NCBI RefSeq assembly: GCF_014253065.1
Contig: NZ_JACLZK010000001.1
Location: 682,001 to 746,000 of the forward strand
Direction: 5' to 3'
Length of the DNA stretch: 64,000 nt
Origin: Campylobacter massiliensis
GTDB lineage: Bacteria; Campylobacterota; Campylobacteria; Campylobacterales; Campylobacteraceae
Shown here: in pieces, positions 52,934 through 63,228 of the stretch
Position numbering within the stretch: the first letter of the stretch is position 1
Layout: every line of letters starts with the position of its first letter
Made by a program: the position numbers and the translations under genes
The notes under the pieces: model-generated
Told to the model about the DNA's origin: nothing
What the model saw: the letters and a program-made list of their open reading frames with translations, nothing else
Database searches by the model: none

Positions 52934-54562
52934 ATGCTAAGCGACAGAGAAATAGAAGCGAGCGCAAAGCCGCAAAATATCATAAAAATCGGCGCAAAAC
53001 TAGGGCTAGGCGAGGAGGCGCTAGACACCTTCGGCAAGCTAAAAGCCAAGATCGAGCCGCGACTAGGCAGCGCGCCTAGCGCAAACCTCATCCTAGTTAC
53101 CGCGACCAATCCGACCCCGTACGGCGAGGGCAAAACGACCGTGACCGTCGGGCTATCTGACGGCTTAGCGCGTATCGGCAAACGCGTATGCGCCGCGCTT
53201 CGAGAGCCGAGCCTGGGGCCGGTTTTTGGCATAAAGGGCGGAGCGACGGGCGGCGGCTACTCGCAGGTGACGCCGAGTGAGGATATCAACCTGCACTTTA
53301 ACGGCGACTTTCACGCTATCACCTCGGCAAATAACCTCATCGCGGCGATGCTAGATAACCACATCCACCACGGCAACGCCCTAAATATCGACCCTGCGCG
53401 CGTCGTTTTCAAGCGTTGCATGGATATGAACGACCGCTCGCTAAGAGAGATCGAGATAGGTCTTGAAAAGAGCAATAAAGTTACCCGCAAGGACGGCTTC
53501 GTAATCACCGCCGCTAGCGAAATAATGGCGATCCTGTGCCTCGCGACCGACCTAAAAAATCTAAAAGAGCGCGCCCAAAATATCATCGTCGCCTACGATA
53601 AAGAGGGCGGCCTCGTGCGCGCAAAATCCTTAAACTGCGCCGACGCCGTCTGCGTCCTGCTAAAAGAGGCGATAAAACCGAACCTCGTGCAAACGCTAGA
53701 GGGCACGCCCGTGCTCATCCACGGCGGACCGTTTGCAAACATCGCGCACGGCTGCAACAGCGTCATCGCAACTAAAACGGCGCTAAATTTAGCCGACTAC
53801 GTCGTGACCGAGGCGGGTTTTGGCGCAGAGCTGGGAGCGCAAAAGTTCCTAGATATCAAGTGCCGCACCGCGGGCCTCGCGCCAAAATGCGTCGTGCTAG
53901 TAAGCACTATCCGCTCGCTAAAATATAACGGCGGATGCGACAAAGACGGCATCTCGCAGCCAAATTTAGACGCGCTAAAGCTAGGCGGCGAAAACCTAAA
54001 AGCCCACATAGAAAATCTCAAAAATTTTAACCAAAACGTCATCGTCGCGCTAAATAAATTTGCGACCGATACGGACGAGGAGATCGCTCACGTGCGCACT
54101 CTTTGCGAGGAGTCGGGGGCTGAGTTTAGCGTGTGCGAAGGCTTTTTAAAAGGAAGTGCCGGCACGGAGGATCTAGCTAAAAAAGTCGCGCAAATCTGCG
54201 AAAAACCGGCTCGCGAGATAAACTTCACCTACGACCCCGCCGACCCCGTCAAAACCAAGATCGAAAAGATCGCGACTAAAATTTACGGCGCCAAAGATGT
54301 CGTCTTTAGCCCGCGCGCGCAGGAGGATCTAGCCGAGATTTCGCGTCTAGGCTTTGACGCCTTCCCAGTTTGCGTCGCAAAGACGCAGTATAGCTTTAGC
54401 TCAGACGCCAAACTACTCGGACGGCCGAGGGGCTTTAGCTTTGAAGTTAGCGCGCTTGAGATACGCGGCGGAGCTGGCTTTATCGTGGCGGTCAGCGGAT
54501 CGACGATGCTGATGCCGGGACTGCCTAAAGTGCCTGCCGCCGAGCATATGAGAGCGGAGTAA
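52934..54562 (+). CDS. fhs: Formate–tetrahydrofolate ligase
   Basis: The 542-residue product makes 10-formyl-THF from formate, ATP and THF. Signature segments are present: TATNPTPYGEGKTTVTVGLSDGLARIG (P-loop), LREPSLGPVFGIKGGATGGGYSQV, DINLHFNGDFHAI, DNHIHHGNAL and AEAGFGAELG-type (TEAGFGAELGAQKFLDIKCR). It supplies one-carbon units for purines and for Fmt. It is slightly shorter than the usual 555–560 residues but both ends look normal. The AAGGAAAG site precedes ATG 52934. Confidence 0.96.
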   Translation: MLSDREIEASAKPQNIIKIGAKLGLGEEALDTFGKLKAKIEPRLGSAPSANLILVTATNPTPYGEGKTTVTVGLSDGLARIGKRVCAALREPSLGPVFGIKGGATGGGYSQVTPSEDINLHFNGDFHAITSANNLIAAMLDNHIHHGNALNIDPARVVFKRCMDMNDRSLREIEIGLEKSNKVTRKDGFVITAASEIMAILCLATDLKNLKERAQNIIVAYDKEGGLVRAKSLNCADAVCVLLKEAIKPNLVQTLEGTPVLIHGGPFANIAHGCNSVIATKTALNLADYVVTEAGFGAELGAQKFLDIKCRTAGLAPKCVVLVSTIRSLKYNGGCDKDGISQPNLDALKLGGENLKAHIENLKNFNQNVIVALNKFATDTDEEIAHVRTLCEESGAEFSVCEGFLKGSAGTEDLAKKVAQICEKPAREINFTYDPADPVKTKIEKIATKIYGAKDVVFSPRAQEDLAEISRLGFDAFPVCVAKTQYSFSSDAKLLGRPRGFSFEVSALEIRGGAGFIVAVSGSTMLMPGLPKVPAAEHMRAE

Positions 54563-55003
54563 AACGAGCTATGATCCGTCAAATTTGAACGCAAAATTTG
54601 GTCGGTCGGCGAAGTTTTTTGAAAAACAAAGGCGAATTTGGCGGAGACAAAGTCAGGTTCGCTTTTTTAAATTTGACTACTTCGTCCTTTAAATTTGACG
54701 GCAAATTTAAAACGCCAAATTTAACAAACGCCTGCACTAGCTCGTAAATTTTAGATTTTATGGCAGCGCTATTCGTGCGAGATTTTTATCTTACCGTCCA
54801 TACATCGCCGAAATGCAAAATCAAATTTATCCGCATAAAGCCGCGTATCGGCCTAGTGCCAAATTTGCGCTGTTTTACGGCGTTTTAAATACCTGAATTT
54901 AACGCTCGAAATTTACCGCAAATCTTGGCAAAATCTGCGTATTTATTTTGGCGTTTTTAATCAAATTTGCGCAAGCAAGCCAAAATTTACGCGCGAAACG
55001 GCG
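54563..55003. other. 441-base gene-free spacer with 13 AAATTT copies
   Basis: No open frame with coding character on either strand. I count 13 AAATTT. A loose stem (GCGAA...TTCGC, near 54632–54662) followed by TTTTTT lies about 70 bases after fhs and may be its terminator. Otherwise I see nothing. Confidence 0.6.
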
Positions 55004-55444
55004 CTAAATTTTTACCTTCTCCCACGGCTCGATTCCGCCGTCAACCTCTCTAAAAATGCTAGCTATTTCTATATTTTTTACGCTCAAATTTCGCTCGTGA
55101 GCCTTGACGTCGCGCGATTTTAGCTTATCTTGCAAAAAGGCGAATTCATACTCTATCTGCCCGCGAGAGACGCTGATTTTCGCCAAATTTCGCTCGTCAA
55201 ATTCGCCCACTTTCGCGGCGTCAAATTTATACCCGCGAGCGCAGGCCTCCTCATAAACCCCCGCCAGATACGCATTTATCGCCTCTAGCGCGTTTTCATG
55301 CGCATAAAAGCGGTCAAGCTGCGGGTGATTTTTGTAGCCTTTAGTAAGCCCAGCCAGCACGTTTTTAGCTAGCAGCGCCTCGCGCCAAAGCGCCACGAGC
55401 CCCTTTGCGTCGAGATATTTAAAGCTTATCGTCCAAAGTCTCAT
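55004..55444 (-). CDS. Pyrimidine-dimer DNA glycosylase (endonuclease V-like)
   Basis: The 146-residue product has the N-terminus MRLWTISFKYLDAKGLVALWREALLAKNVLAG followed by TKGYKNHPQLDRF, the signature of the bacterial pyrimidine-dimer DNA glycosylase family related to phage T4 endonuclease V, which cuts the glycosyl bond 5' of UV dimers and nicks the strand. It lies in the same direction as and downstream of uvrA, separated by a small TPR gene, so two UV-repair functions sit together. Confidence 0.8.
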   Translation of the reverse strand: MRLWTISFKYLDAKGLVALWREALLAKNVLAGLTKGYKNHPQLDRFYAHENALEAINAYLAGVYEEACARGYKFDAAKVGEFDERNLAKISVSRGQIEYEFAFLQDKLKSRDVKAHERNLSVKNIEIASIFREVDGGIEPWEKVKI

Positions 55445-55547
55445 TTTTGCCTTTCGTTAAATTTACAGCCGTTTTGCGGGCTAAATTTGGCGCGGTTAAG
55501 CCCGCAAACCGTCAAATTTATATCGCGAATTTGCCTGCTACGTCGCC

Positions 55548-55859
55548 TCACTTCGCTAAAAAGCCGAAGCGATCGATCATATCTAGGAGCAAATCGGCTT
55601 TGTAAATCTCATCGTTTAGTAAATCGTCGTATTCTTCTTCCAGTTCGCTAGAGTTTTCGACTACGGCTTCGAGATATCGCCTAGCCTGCGCAAATTCGCC
55701 CTTCATCACGAAATATTCGCCTAAAATCACGCTAGCTTGCACCTTGCTCGCCTCGTCGCCGTCGCTTCCGAGCGCATCCTTTAGGCTCTGTACGCCGCCC
55801 TCCTCAAGTCCCCTTGATAGCTGCATAACGGCTTTGTTTAGATAGAGTTTTGCGTCCAT
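55548..55859 (-). CDS. Small TPR-like protein
   Basis: The 103-residue product is all helical with tetratricopeptide-like pairs (AKLYLNKAVMQLSRGLEEGGVQSLKDAL, VQASVILGEYFVMKGEFAQARRYLEAVVENS). No signal peptide or catalytic motif. It lies between uvrA (86 bases upstream) and the dimer glycosylase. Role unknown; likely a protein-interaction module. Confidence 0.75.
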   Translation of the reverse strand: MDAKLYLNKAVMQLSRGLEEGGVQSLKDALGSDGDEASKVQASVILGEYFVMKGEFAQARRYLEAVVENSSELEEEYDDLLNDEIYKADLLLDMIDRFGFLAK

Positions 55860-55945
55860 TTTCGCTCCTTCAAATTTAACGCGGCAAGTCTCGCGTAAAT
55901 TTACGCCGACATAGCTTTTTAAATTTTACCGATCTGCTTCGCCGT

Positions 55946-58801
55946 TTATTTTTTCTTCGCCTTTTTTGCCGCGTTTTTCATATTTTCCAGCTCCTCGGCT
56001 AAAAATTTACCCGTATAGCTGCCCGTTTTTGCGTGATTTTTAGCGACCTCTTTTACGCTACCCTCGGCGATGATTTTACCGCCTTTTGCGCCGCCTTCGG
56101 GCCCCATATCGACGATGTAGTCGCAGTTTTTGATGACGTCCATGTTGTGCTCGATAACAAAGACCGAGTTGCCAAGATCGACCAAATGGTGCAGCACGCG
56201 CACGAGCCTATCGACATCGGCGAAATGCAGCCCCGTAGTCGGCTCATCGAGGATATAGAGCGTATTTCCCGTGTCCGAGCGACTGAGCTCTTTTGCGAGC
56301 TTTACGCGCTGCGCCTCGCCGCCGCTTAGCGTCACGGCGTTTTGCCCTAGCGTGATATAGCCTAGGCCGACGTCTTGCAGCGTCGTTAGTTTGCTGGCGA
56401 TTTTGGGCACGGATTTAAAAAACTCCACCGCCTCGTCGATACTCATATTTAGCACGTCGGCGATACTTTTGCCTTTGTAGAGGATTTCTAGCGTCTGCGC
56501 GTTGTAGCGGGTGCCGCCGCACGAGTCGCAAACGACGTTTACGTCGGGCAAAAAGTGCATCTCGATCGTGATCTCGCCCTCGCCTTGGCACTTTTCGCAG
56601 CGTCCGCCTTTGACGTTGAAGCTAAACCTGCCGATCTTGTAGCCCCGCAGCTTGGCTTCTTTGGTCTGCGCAAAAAGCCCTCTGATCTCGTCCATCACGC
56701 CCGTATAGGTGGCTGGATTTGAGCGCGGAGTGCGGCCGATCGGGCTTTGATCGAGGTAGATCACCTTGTCTAGATTTTCCAGGCCGCTCAAATTTACTCC
56801 CGCGACCTTTTTTACCTTTTTGGCGCGGTTTAGCTGCTCCTGGGCTTCAGGCAAAAGAGTTTGTAGTACGAGCGAGCTTTTACCAGAGCCCGAAACCCCC
56901 GTGATACCGACTAAATTTCGCAGCGGAAAGCGCGCGCTTAAATTTGATATGTTGTTGATATTTACGTTTGAGATCTCCAGCCACGTGTCGCTTTTGCGGT
57001 TTTTTTGGTAGTCGATTTCCTTTTCGCCGTTTATGTAAAGCGCGGTTTGCGTACTTGAGCCTAGCAGGCTTTTCACGTCGCCGGCAAAAACTATCTGCCC
57101 GCCGAATTTCCCCGCTCCAGGCCCGATATCCACGACATAGTCGGCCTCCTCGATTGTTTTTTTATCGTGCTCGACGACGATCACGGAGTTGCCTTTGGCT
57201 TGCAAATTTCGCAGCGTTTTGATGAGTTTTAGCGTATCGCGCTCGTGCAGACCGATGCTAGGCTCGTCTAGCACGTACATCACGCCGCTTAGCCCGCTGC
57301 CGATCTGGCTAGCGATCCTGATGCGCTGCGCTTCGCCGCCGCTAATCGTGCGTGCGTCGCGTCCGAGCGAGAGATACCCCAGCCCCACGTCGTAGAGGAA
57401 AAACAGCCTCTCGTTTATCTCCTTAAATATCGGCTTTGCGATCGTTTTATCGTATTCGCTAAGATAGCTAAAATTTGACTCGTCTGAAAAAAACGCGGTG
57501 CAGTTTTCGATACTCATGTCTAAAATTTCGCCGATACCGCGGCCTGCGACCTTGACGGCTAGGCTTTGAGGTTTTAGCCTGTGTCCGCCGCAGTCGTCGC
57601 AGACCTTCTCGCTCATGTATTCGTCGAAGTCCTTGTAGTCTTTTAGCAGTCCGTGAGTGATTTTTAGCGCGCCTTCAAATTTGCGTAGCAACTTGTTTCG
57701 CTTCCAGAAAAACTCGACCTCTTTTACGTTGCCGTAGAGCACGAGGCGCTTTTCATCCTCGCTAAGCTCGCAGTAGGGGCGCTTTGCGTCAATGCCGTTT
57801 TGCTCGCAAAAAGCCAGCAAAAATTTATAATAATAGCTCATATTATAGCCGTAAAGCAGCTTTATCGCGCCGCCTTCGATGCTTTTTTCTTCGTCGATCA
57901 CTTTGGTGAGATCCAGGCTATATCTGATGCCAAGCCCGTCGCACCTCTCGCACGCGCCTTTTGGGGAGTTAAAACTAAAGCTAAGCGGTTCTAGCGGCGT
58001 AAATGAAATTTTACAATCAAAGCACGCCGAGTGCTCGCTGTAATGTATAAAGCTCTCTTTTAGTCCGAGTTCTTCGGCATTTGCTATCTCGATCTCGACC
58101 TCGCCGTAGCTCTCTGCGAGCGCTTTTTCTACGTCCTGGGCTAGGCGCTGCGCGTTATCCGCGTCTATCACGATACGGTCTACGATGAGCTTTATCGTGT
58201 GTTTTTTGGTTTTAGCTAGTTCGATCTCCTCGTCTAGACGCACCTGCACGCCGTCTATCTGAGCGCGCACGTAGCCTTTGCCGCGCAAATTTTCTATTAA
58301 GTCCGCCCACGTGCCCTTTTTCTCGCGCACGAGCGGAGCGTAGATGACGACTTTTGCGCCCTGGGGGAGCTTTTGGATCTCGTTTATGATATCGCTAGCC
58401 GACATTTTAGAGATCGGTTTGCCGCATTTGTGGCAGTGCTGTATGCCGATGCGAGCGTATAGAAGGCGCAGGTAGTCGTAAATTTCCGTTATCGTGCCCA
58501 CGGTCGAGCGCGGGTTTTTGGACGTGGTTTTTTGATCTATCGCGATAGCGGGCGTTAGACCCTCGATCTTATCGACGTCTGGCTTGCCTACGCGGTCTAG
58601 AAACTGTCTAGCGTAGCTACTAAGGCTCTCCATATACCTGCGCTGCCCCTCGGCATAAAGCGTATCAAAGGCTAGCGTGCTCTTGCCGCTGCCGCTAAGT
58701 CCGGTGAAAACTACGAGCTTGTTTTTCGGAATTTCGAGGTTTAAATTTTTTAGGTTGTGCTCGCGCGCGCCCGTGATTTTTATGGTGTCGTTTGAGTTCA
58801 T
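55946..58801 (-). CDS. uvrA: Excinuclease ABC subunit A
   Basis: The 951-residue product is the damage-recognition ATPase of nucleotide excision repair. Both ABC modules are intact: [23 protein letters not shown] and [19 protein letters not shown] as Walker A, two LSGGEAQR-type signatures ([31 protein letters not shown]), and [13 protein letters not shown] and [13 protein letters not shown] as Walker B. Zinc sites include [24 protein letters not shown] and [10 protein letters not shown]...CDSCGGTRY. Length is normal. A TATAAT box lies 35 bases upstream. Confidence 0.97.
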   Translation of the reverse strand: MNSNDTIKITGAREHNLKNLNLEIPKNKLVVFTGLSGSGKSTLAFDTLYAEGQRRYMESLSSYARQFLDRVGKPDVDKIEGLTPAIAIDQKTTSKNPRSTVGTITEIYDYLRLLYARIGIQHCHKCGKPISKMSASDIINEIQKLPQGAKVVIYAPLVREKKGTWADLIENLRGKGYVRAQIDGVQVRLDEEIELAKTKKHTIKLIVDRIVIDADNAQRLAQDVEKALAESYGEVEIEIANAEELGLKESFIHYSEHSACFDCKISFTPLEPLSFSFNSPKGACERCDGLGIRYSLDLTKVIDEEKSIEGGAIKLLYGYNMSYYYKFLLAFCEQNGIDAKRPYCELSEDEKRLVLYGNVKEVEFFWKRNKLLRKFEGALKITHGLLKDYKDFDEYMSEKVCDDCGGHRLKPQSLAVKVAGRGIGEILDMSIENCTAFFSDESNFSYLSEYDKTIAKPIFKEINERLFFLYDVGLGYLSLGRDARTISGGEAQRIRIASQIGSGLSGVMYVLDEPSIGLHERDTLKLIKTLRNLQAKGNSVIVVEHDKKTIEEADYVVDIGPGAGKFGGQIVFAGDVKSLLGSSTQTALYINGEKEIDYQKNRKSDTWLEISNVNINNISNLSARFPLRNLVGITGVSGSGKSSLVLQTLLPEAQEQLNRAKKVKKVAGVNLSGLENLDKVIYLDQSPIGRTPRSNPATYTGVMDEIRGLFAQTKEAKLRGYKIGRFSFNVKGGRCEKCQGEGEITIEMHFLPDVNVVCDSCGGTRYNAQTLEILYKGKSIADVLNMSIDEAVEFFKSVPKIASKLTTLQDVGLGYITLGQNAVTLSGGEAQRVKLAKELSRSDTGNTLYILDEPTTGLHFADVDRLVRVLHHLVDLGNSVFVIEHNMDVIKNCDYIVDMGPEGGAKGGKIIAEGSVKEVAKNHAKTGSYTGKFLAEELENMKNAAKKAKKK

Positions 58802-58835
58802 TTTCGCTTCCGTGATTTTAAATTTTTAACCCGTA

Positions 58836-58841
58836 ATTATA
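58836..58841 (-). promoter_or_regulatory. −10 box of uvrA
   Basis: The minus strand reads TGGGTATAATTACG, with TATAAT 35 bases before the uvrA start. No LexA-like box is visible, as expected for Campylobacter, which lacks LexA. Confidence 0.55.
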
Positions 58842-58976
58842 CCCAAAATCGCTTTAACTAAAATCTCTGTTACTTTTATCAACACTTTAGTAAAAAATCA
58901 ATTTTAAAGCAAAAGAATTTTTTAAGCTATAAGCTTTTTGGCTGTATTATAAATTATCCCAAGTATAGGAGTTATC

Positions 58977-60635
58977 ATGGCAAATCCGCATATTCCTATC
59001 GACAGAAGAACAAACCGAGTCGAGCTCATCGGGCTGGTGCTAGGCATTTTGCTAGCGATTGCGGTTTATAAAATTTTCCCCGCAAACGCCGGAGATATCG
59101 CTCTAGCAGCGGCAAAGGGCAAAAAGCTACACGTAGAAGCCATGCCCGTCGTTGCCGCAGTAGCCGCGCTGATGGCGGCGTGGTGGATGACCGAGGCCAT
59201 CGCCCTGCCCGCGACAGCCCTGGTGCCGATGGTGGCCTTTCCCGTGCTAGGCGTCGACGCGTTTAAGGTAGTCGCCGCGCCGTATGCTTCGGACACGATA
59301 TATCTTTTCATGGGCGGATTCGTGCTAGCCCTTGCTATGCAAAGATGGAATCTACACACTAGAATCGCCCTTGCCATCGTGCTTTTAGTAGGTACTAGTC
59401 CTAGGCGGCTGGTGGCGGGGTTTATGGTGGCGACGGGATTTTTATCCATGTGGGTGAGCAACACTGCAACCGCTATAATGATGCTGCCCGTGGGCCTTAG
59501 CGTACTACATCTAGTAGGACGCCTAACGACTCAAAAATGGACGTTTACGGCGATCGAGGACGTGGCGAATTTAGACGAAATTTCGCGAAAAGGCGTGCAA
59601 GGCGGCGTGATGAATACGATATTTCACAAAGGCCGCGACATCGCAAATGAGATAAAAGAAAAAACAAGCTCCTTTAGCTCAAATTTCGGTATCTCGCTGA
59701 TGCTAGGCATCGCCTACGCCGCCTCTATCGGCTCGGTGGGCACCATCATCGGCACTCCGCCAAACGCCCTGCTAGTGGCGTATATGAAAAACGAATTTGG
59801 CATCGAGATCGGCTTTTTTGATTGGATGCTAGTGGGCGTACCGCTTAGCGTCGTTATGCTTGCGGCGTGCTGGTTTTTGCTCACCTACGTGCTCTTTAAG
59901 CCCGAAATCGGCGAGATCCCAAACGGCAAAAAAGTAATCCAAGACGAGCTAGATAAGCTCGGCCCCATAACCGTACCAGAAAAGCTAGTAGGGGTTATCT
60001 TCGTAGCGGCTGCCACGTGCTGGATATCGTTAGGCTTCGTACTAAAATCCTTTGATATAAAAATCGCTAGCCTAGACGCCATAATCGCGATGAGTACGGC
60101 GATTTTGCTCTTTATCGTGCCCGCAAACAAAAGCGGCGAGCGTCTCATCGACTGGGGCAGCGCCAAAAAGCTGCCGTGGGACATCCTCATACTCTTTGGC
60201 GGCGGACTGTCGCTCTCGGCGCAATTTAGTAGCAGCGGGCTATCGCTTTGGATCGGTCATCAGGTATCGGCGCTCGGCGCGCTGCCTACCTCGGCGATCA
60301 TCATGGCCGTCGTAGCGCTCGTCATTTTCCTCACCGAGATCACGTCAAATACCGCTACCGCAGCGGCCTTTTTGCCCGTCATTGCAGGCGTTAGCGCAGG
60401 TCTTGGATACACCGGCGCAAACGTTATGCTATTTACGATCCCGGTCACTATGGCGGCTACCTTTGCATTTATGCTACCAGTCGCCACGCCGCCAAACGCT
60501 ATCGCATACGGCTCTGGCTACGTAAAAATCAGCTCGATGATAAAGGCGGGGATCTGGCTAAACATCATCGGAATTTTTCTCATCACGGCGACCGTCGTCT
60601 TTATCGCTTCGGCTGTTTTCGGACTTAAATTTTAA
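58977..60635 (+). CDS. DASS-family anion carrier (sodium:dicarboxylate symporter type)
   Basis: The 552-residue product has about 12 membrane segments and the SLC13/DASS signatures: SNTATAIMMLPVG (first SNT motif, sodium site), GTIIGTPPNALLVAYM, and the second repeat ITSNTATAAAFLPVIAG with ATPPNAIAYGSG. Substrates of such carriers are succinate, malate, fumarate, citrate or sulfate. It is the second organic-anion carrier class in this window besides the Dcu protein. A TATTAT box and AGGAG site precede it; an inverted repeat follows. Confidence 0.9.
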   Translation: MANPHIPIDRRTNRVELIGLVLGILLAIAVYKIFPANAGDIALAAAKGKKLHVEAMPVVAAVAALMAAWWMTEAIALPATALVPMVAFPVLGVDAFKVVAAPYASDTIYLFMGGFVLALAMQRWNLHTRIALAIVLLVGTSPRRLVAGFMVATGFLSMWVSNTATAIMMLPVGLSVLHLVGRLTTQKWTFTAIEDVANLDEISRKGVQGGVMNTIFHKGRDIANEIKEKTSSFSSNFGISLMLGIAYAASIGSVGTIIGTPPNALLVAYMKNEFGIEIGFFDWMLVGVPLSVVMLAACWFLLTYVLFKPEIGEIPNGKKVIQDELDKLGPITVPEKLVGVIFVAAATCWISLGFVLKSFDIKIASLDAIIAMSTAILLFIVPANKSGERLIDWGSAKKLPWDILILFGGGLSLSAQFSSSGLSLWIGHQVSALGALPTSAIIMAVVALVIFLTEITSNTATAAAFLPVIAGVSAGLGYTGANVMLFTIPVTMAATFAFMLPVATPPNAIAYGSGYVKISSMIKAGIWLNIIGIFLITATVVFIASAVFGLKF

Positions 60636-60636
60636 G

Positions 60637-60668
60637 TAAATTTGAGCGGCTTTGACCGCTTAAATTTA
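60637..60668 (+). terminator. TAAATTTGAGCGG inverted pair after the DASS gene
   Basis: TAAATTTGAGCGG (60637–60649) and CCGCTTAAATTTA (60656–60668) form a 13-bp stem with one G·U pair and a 6-base loop, starting 1 base after the stop. Only short T runs follow, so termination is likely but not certain. Same core as the hairpin at 44642. Confidence 0.55.
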
Positions 60669-60727
60669 CCCTTATTTAATAGGCATTGCTGTATCATCGT
60701 AAAAATATTTTAACCTAAGGCTCTAAA

Positions 60728-62308
60728 ATGAACGACATCCAAAAATCCTACGACGAGCTTCCGTATATTTCAGCCGCCTTTCCCGAGACTTCACCAGCGC
60801 GCCTTGAGGCTTTGGCTTCTTTTTTGTCGCTAACGCCGCCGCCGTCAAAAACGGCTAAAGTGCTGGAAATAGGCTGCAGCTACGGAGGAAATTTATTTCC
60901 TTTTGCTATCGCAAATCCGCAGGCAAAGGTGCTAGGCATAGATCTAAGCGAAGTGCAGATAAATAAAGCCAAAGAGCTAGCCGTACAAATGCGAGTGGAT
61001 AATATCGAATTTAAGGCAAAAGATATCTGCGATTTTACGGATGCGGACGTGAGCGATTACGGTAAATTCGACTACATCATCTGCCACGGCGTTTATAGCT
61101 GGGTGCCTGGCGTCGTAAAGGACGCGATCCTAAAAACCATCAAGCGATTTTTGAGCCCAAACGGCGTGGCGTACGTGAGCTACAACGTCTATCCGGGCTG
61201 GAAGATCAAGGATACGATCAGAGATTTTTTAATGTTTGGCACCAAGGGTATAAAAGGAGAAGCCGCAAAAGTAGCCAAAGCTAGAGAGCTTTTAAAGGTA
61301 CTGGGAGAATACGCTAAATTTTGCCAAAAAGATGGCAACGTAAGCCAGATTTTCGTAAATTATGATAGCCTAAAATTCCACATCGACCATATACTCTCAA
61401 CAAACGATTCTTATATCGCTCACGAATATTTAGAAGTTTTTAACTATCCGATTTATTTTAAAGATTTTGCGGAAAATTTAGAAAAAAACAACCTAACTTA
61501 TCTCGCCGAAGTCGGGCTTGAGGACGTTTTTCAGTCAAATTTAGGAATAGAAGAATTTGACTCGTATATAGACGCAAATTTTAGCTCGCGCATAGAAAAA
61601 GAACAGACGCTCGACTTTTTAACAAACAAGGTTTTTAGACGCAGCATGATAGTACACAAAGAGCTTATTCCAAACGACCTTAACGTAAATATCGGCGCCG
61701 ACGAACTTTGCAAGCTACATATCTCAGCAGGCTTTAACAAAGAAAAAGACCGCTACAAAAATATTAGCAACGTCTTAATGAAACCTGAATACGACTGGCT
61801 TTATCAAGTCTTTACCGACGTATATCCGGCAAGCGTAAATTTTGCCGATGTCGCAGCACTCTTAAAAGACGACGAAAACGCCGTAAAATCGGCATATTTC
61901 GGTTTTATGGAGATTTTAGCCGCAGACTGTGCGAAGCTAACGACTTACGAGCGTCCGAAAATTACTTATGAAGTTGGTAAGAGTCGCCTAAAAGAGCGAG
62001 TACGCGGATATTTTGAGTATTTTAGTGCCGCAGACGAACCGGTGATAAAATTTGCCGACGAGTTAAACGTGCCCGCGAATTTTTCGCCGTTTGATGCCTT
62101 TATCGCACTTAAATTTAACGGCGAAAACTCGTTTGAAAATATCGTAAAACAGACGGCAAATTTTGCAAGAGAGAGAAACCTTGAGTTTACCGGCAAAAAC
62201 GGCACAATAAAAACCGCCAGCAAAAACGAATATCAAAAAGCAGCCGAAGACTACGTAAAGGATCTCGAGCTAAAACTAAGCGACGGTGGATTTTTAGAAA
62301 ATTTCTGA
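60728..62308 (+). CDS. Class I SAM methyltransferase with methyltransferase regulatory domain
   Basis: The 526-residue product has an N-terminal Rossmann methyltransferase: VLEIGCSYGGNLFPFAIANPQAKVLGIDLSEVQINKA (motifs I and II, about residues 45–85), FKAKDICDF and FDYIICHGVYSWV, followed by YVSYNVYPGWKIKD. The rest (about 240–526) matches the 'methyltransferase regulatory domain' type found fused to such enzymes, which lacks catalytic motifs. The target is unknown; the family occurs in many proteobacteria. It is monocistronic, with a TATCAT-like box upstream. Confidence 0.85.
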   Translation: MNDIQKSYDELPYISAAFPETSPARLEALASFLSLTPPPSKTAKVLEIGCSYGGNLFPFAIANPQAKVLGIDLSEVQINKAKELAVQMRVDNIEFKAKDICDFTDADVSDYGKFDYIICHGVYSWVPGVVKDAILKTIKRFLSPNGVAYVSYNVYPGWKIKDTIRDFLMFGTKGIKGEAAKVAKARELLKVLGEYAKFCQKDGNVSQIFVNYDSLKFHIDHILSTNDSYIAHEYLEVFNYPIYFKDFAENLEKNNLTYLAEVGLEDVFQSNLGIEEFDSYIDANFSSRIEKEQTLDFLTNKVFRRSMIVHKELIPNDLNVNIGADELCKLHISAGFNKEKDRYKNISNVLMKPEYDWLYQVFTDVYPASVNFADVAALLKDDENAVKSAYFGFMEILAADCAKLTTYERPKITYEVGKSRLKERVRGYFEYFSAADEPVIKFADELNVPANFSPFDAFIALKFNGENSFENIVKQTANFARERNLEFTGKNGTIKTASKNEYQKAAEDYVKDLELKLSDGGFLENF

Positions 62309-62326
62309 TTTTTCTTGAATACGGGC

Positions 62327-62342
62327 GGGGCAAATTTGCCCC
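62327..62342. repeat. Perfect 16-base palindrome GGGGCAAATTTGCCCC
   Basis: GGGGCAAATTTGCCCC lies between the convergent methyltransferase and TSUP genes. No T run follows on either strand. It contains the AAATTT core and may act as a bidirectional roadblock or protein-binding site. Confidence 0.6.
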
Positions 62343-62398
62343 ACTCCCTTATTTATCGCAAATTTAATCGTATTGTTTTAAATCTATAAACTCAAATT

Positions 62399-63151
62399 TT
62401 AAGCAAGAAGCTTATTTATCATTATAATTAGCGTCGTGGAGATAAGCGCAAGTAGGCATCTTTTTTGGACGGTGCGGTCGATCTTTTGCGCCAAAGCTAC
62501 GCCAAACCTCACGCTTATAAGCGAGCCGATACCGACCAAAACGCCGACCTCGTACTGCACGAGCCCCTGCGAGGCGAGGCTAATAAAGCCCGAAATCGAC
62601 GAAAATATCACGAAAAATAGCCCCGTACTAACGGCCTTTTTGATGTCGTAATTAAGAAAATTTATCAAAACCGGCATGATGATGACCGAGCCGCCGATAC
62701 CCACGCTGATCGCCACCGCGCCGACGAAAAGTCCGACGAAAAAAAGCGGCACGAGGGAGGGATTGTGCGCGCCTTTTGGCTCCGGATTTTTAAAAAATAG
62801 CTTAATAACGTTAAAAATTTGAATGCAAATAAGCGTGAGAAGCAAAAATTTCGACGGAACGCTCGCCACGATAAAGCCGCTCGCGCTCGCCCCGCAAAAG
62901 CCGCCGATACCTAGCACCAAAGCGGGCTTTAGATCAACGTTTTTGTTTTTTATATTTAAAAGCGAGCCGTAAACCGAGCTAAAAACCATCTGAAGGACGC
63001 TTACGCCGATTGCGTATTTGACGTCAAAGCCCAAAAATACGAGTATAGGCACGGCCGCCGCGCCGCCTCCGATGCCCAAAAATCCAGACAAAAAGCCGAC
63101 AAATAGCCCCAAACACACGTATCCGACCGACGCAACCGATAAAATTTCCAT
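62399..63151 (-). CDS. TSUP-family permease (TauE/SafE, sulfite/organosulfonate exporter type)
   Basis: The 250-residue product has about 8 membrane segments. The N-terminal GFLSGFLGIGGGAAAVPILVFLGFDVKYAIGVSVLQMVFSS and its second-half copy GAVAISVGIGGSVIIMPVLINFLNYDIKKAVSTGLFFVIFSS are the internal repeat typical of TauE/SafE. Members move sulfite, sulfonates or related anions; the substrate here is not indicated by neighbours. Confidence 0.9.
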   Translation of the reverse strand: MEILSVASVGYVCLGLFVGFLSGFLGIGGGAAAVPILVFLGFDVKYAIGVSVLQMVFSSVYGSLLNIKNKNVDLKPALVLGIGGFCGASASGFIVASVPSKFLLLTLICIQIFNVIKLFFKNPEPKGAHNPSLVPLFFVGLFVGAVAISVGIGGSVIIMPVLINFLNYDIKKAVSTGLFFVIFSSISGFISLASQGLVQYEVGVLVGIGSLISVRFGVALAQKIDRTVQKRCLLALISTTLIIMINKLLA

Positions 63152-63228
63152 AATCTCGCCTTAAAGTAAAATCCGATTTTAGCCGTTTTTGGGTAAAATT
63201 AATTTTAAAATTTAAAAAAAGGAAGTTA

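Noticed and set aside
58801-58976. LexA/SOS box upstream of uvrA
   Set aside because: No inverted repeat of SOS type is visible, and Campylobacter is known to lack LexA.
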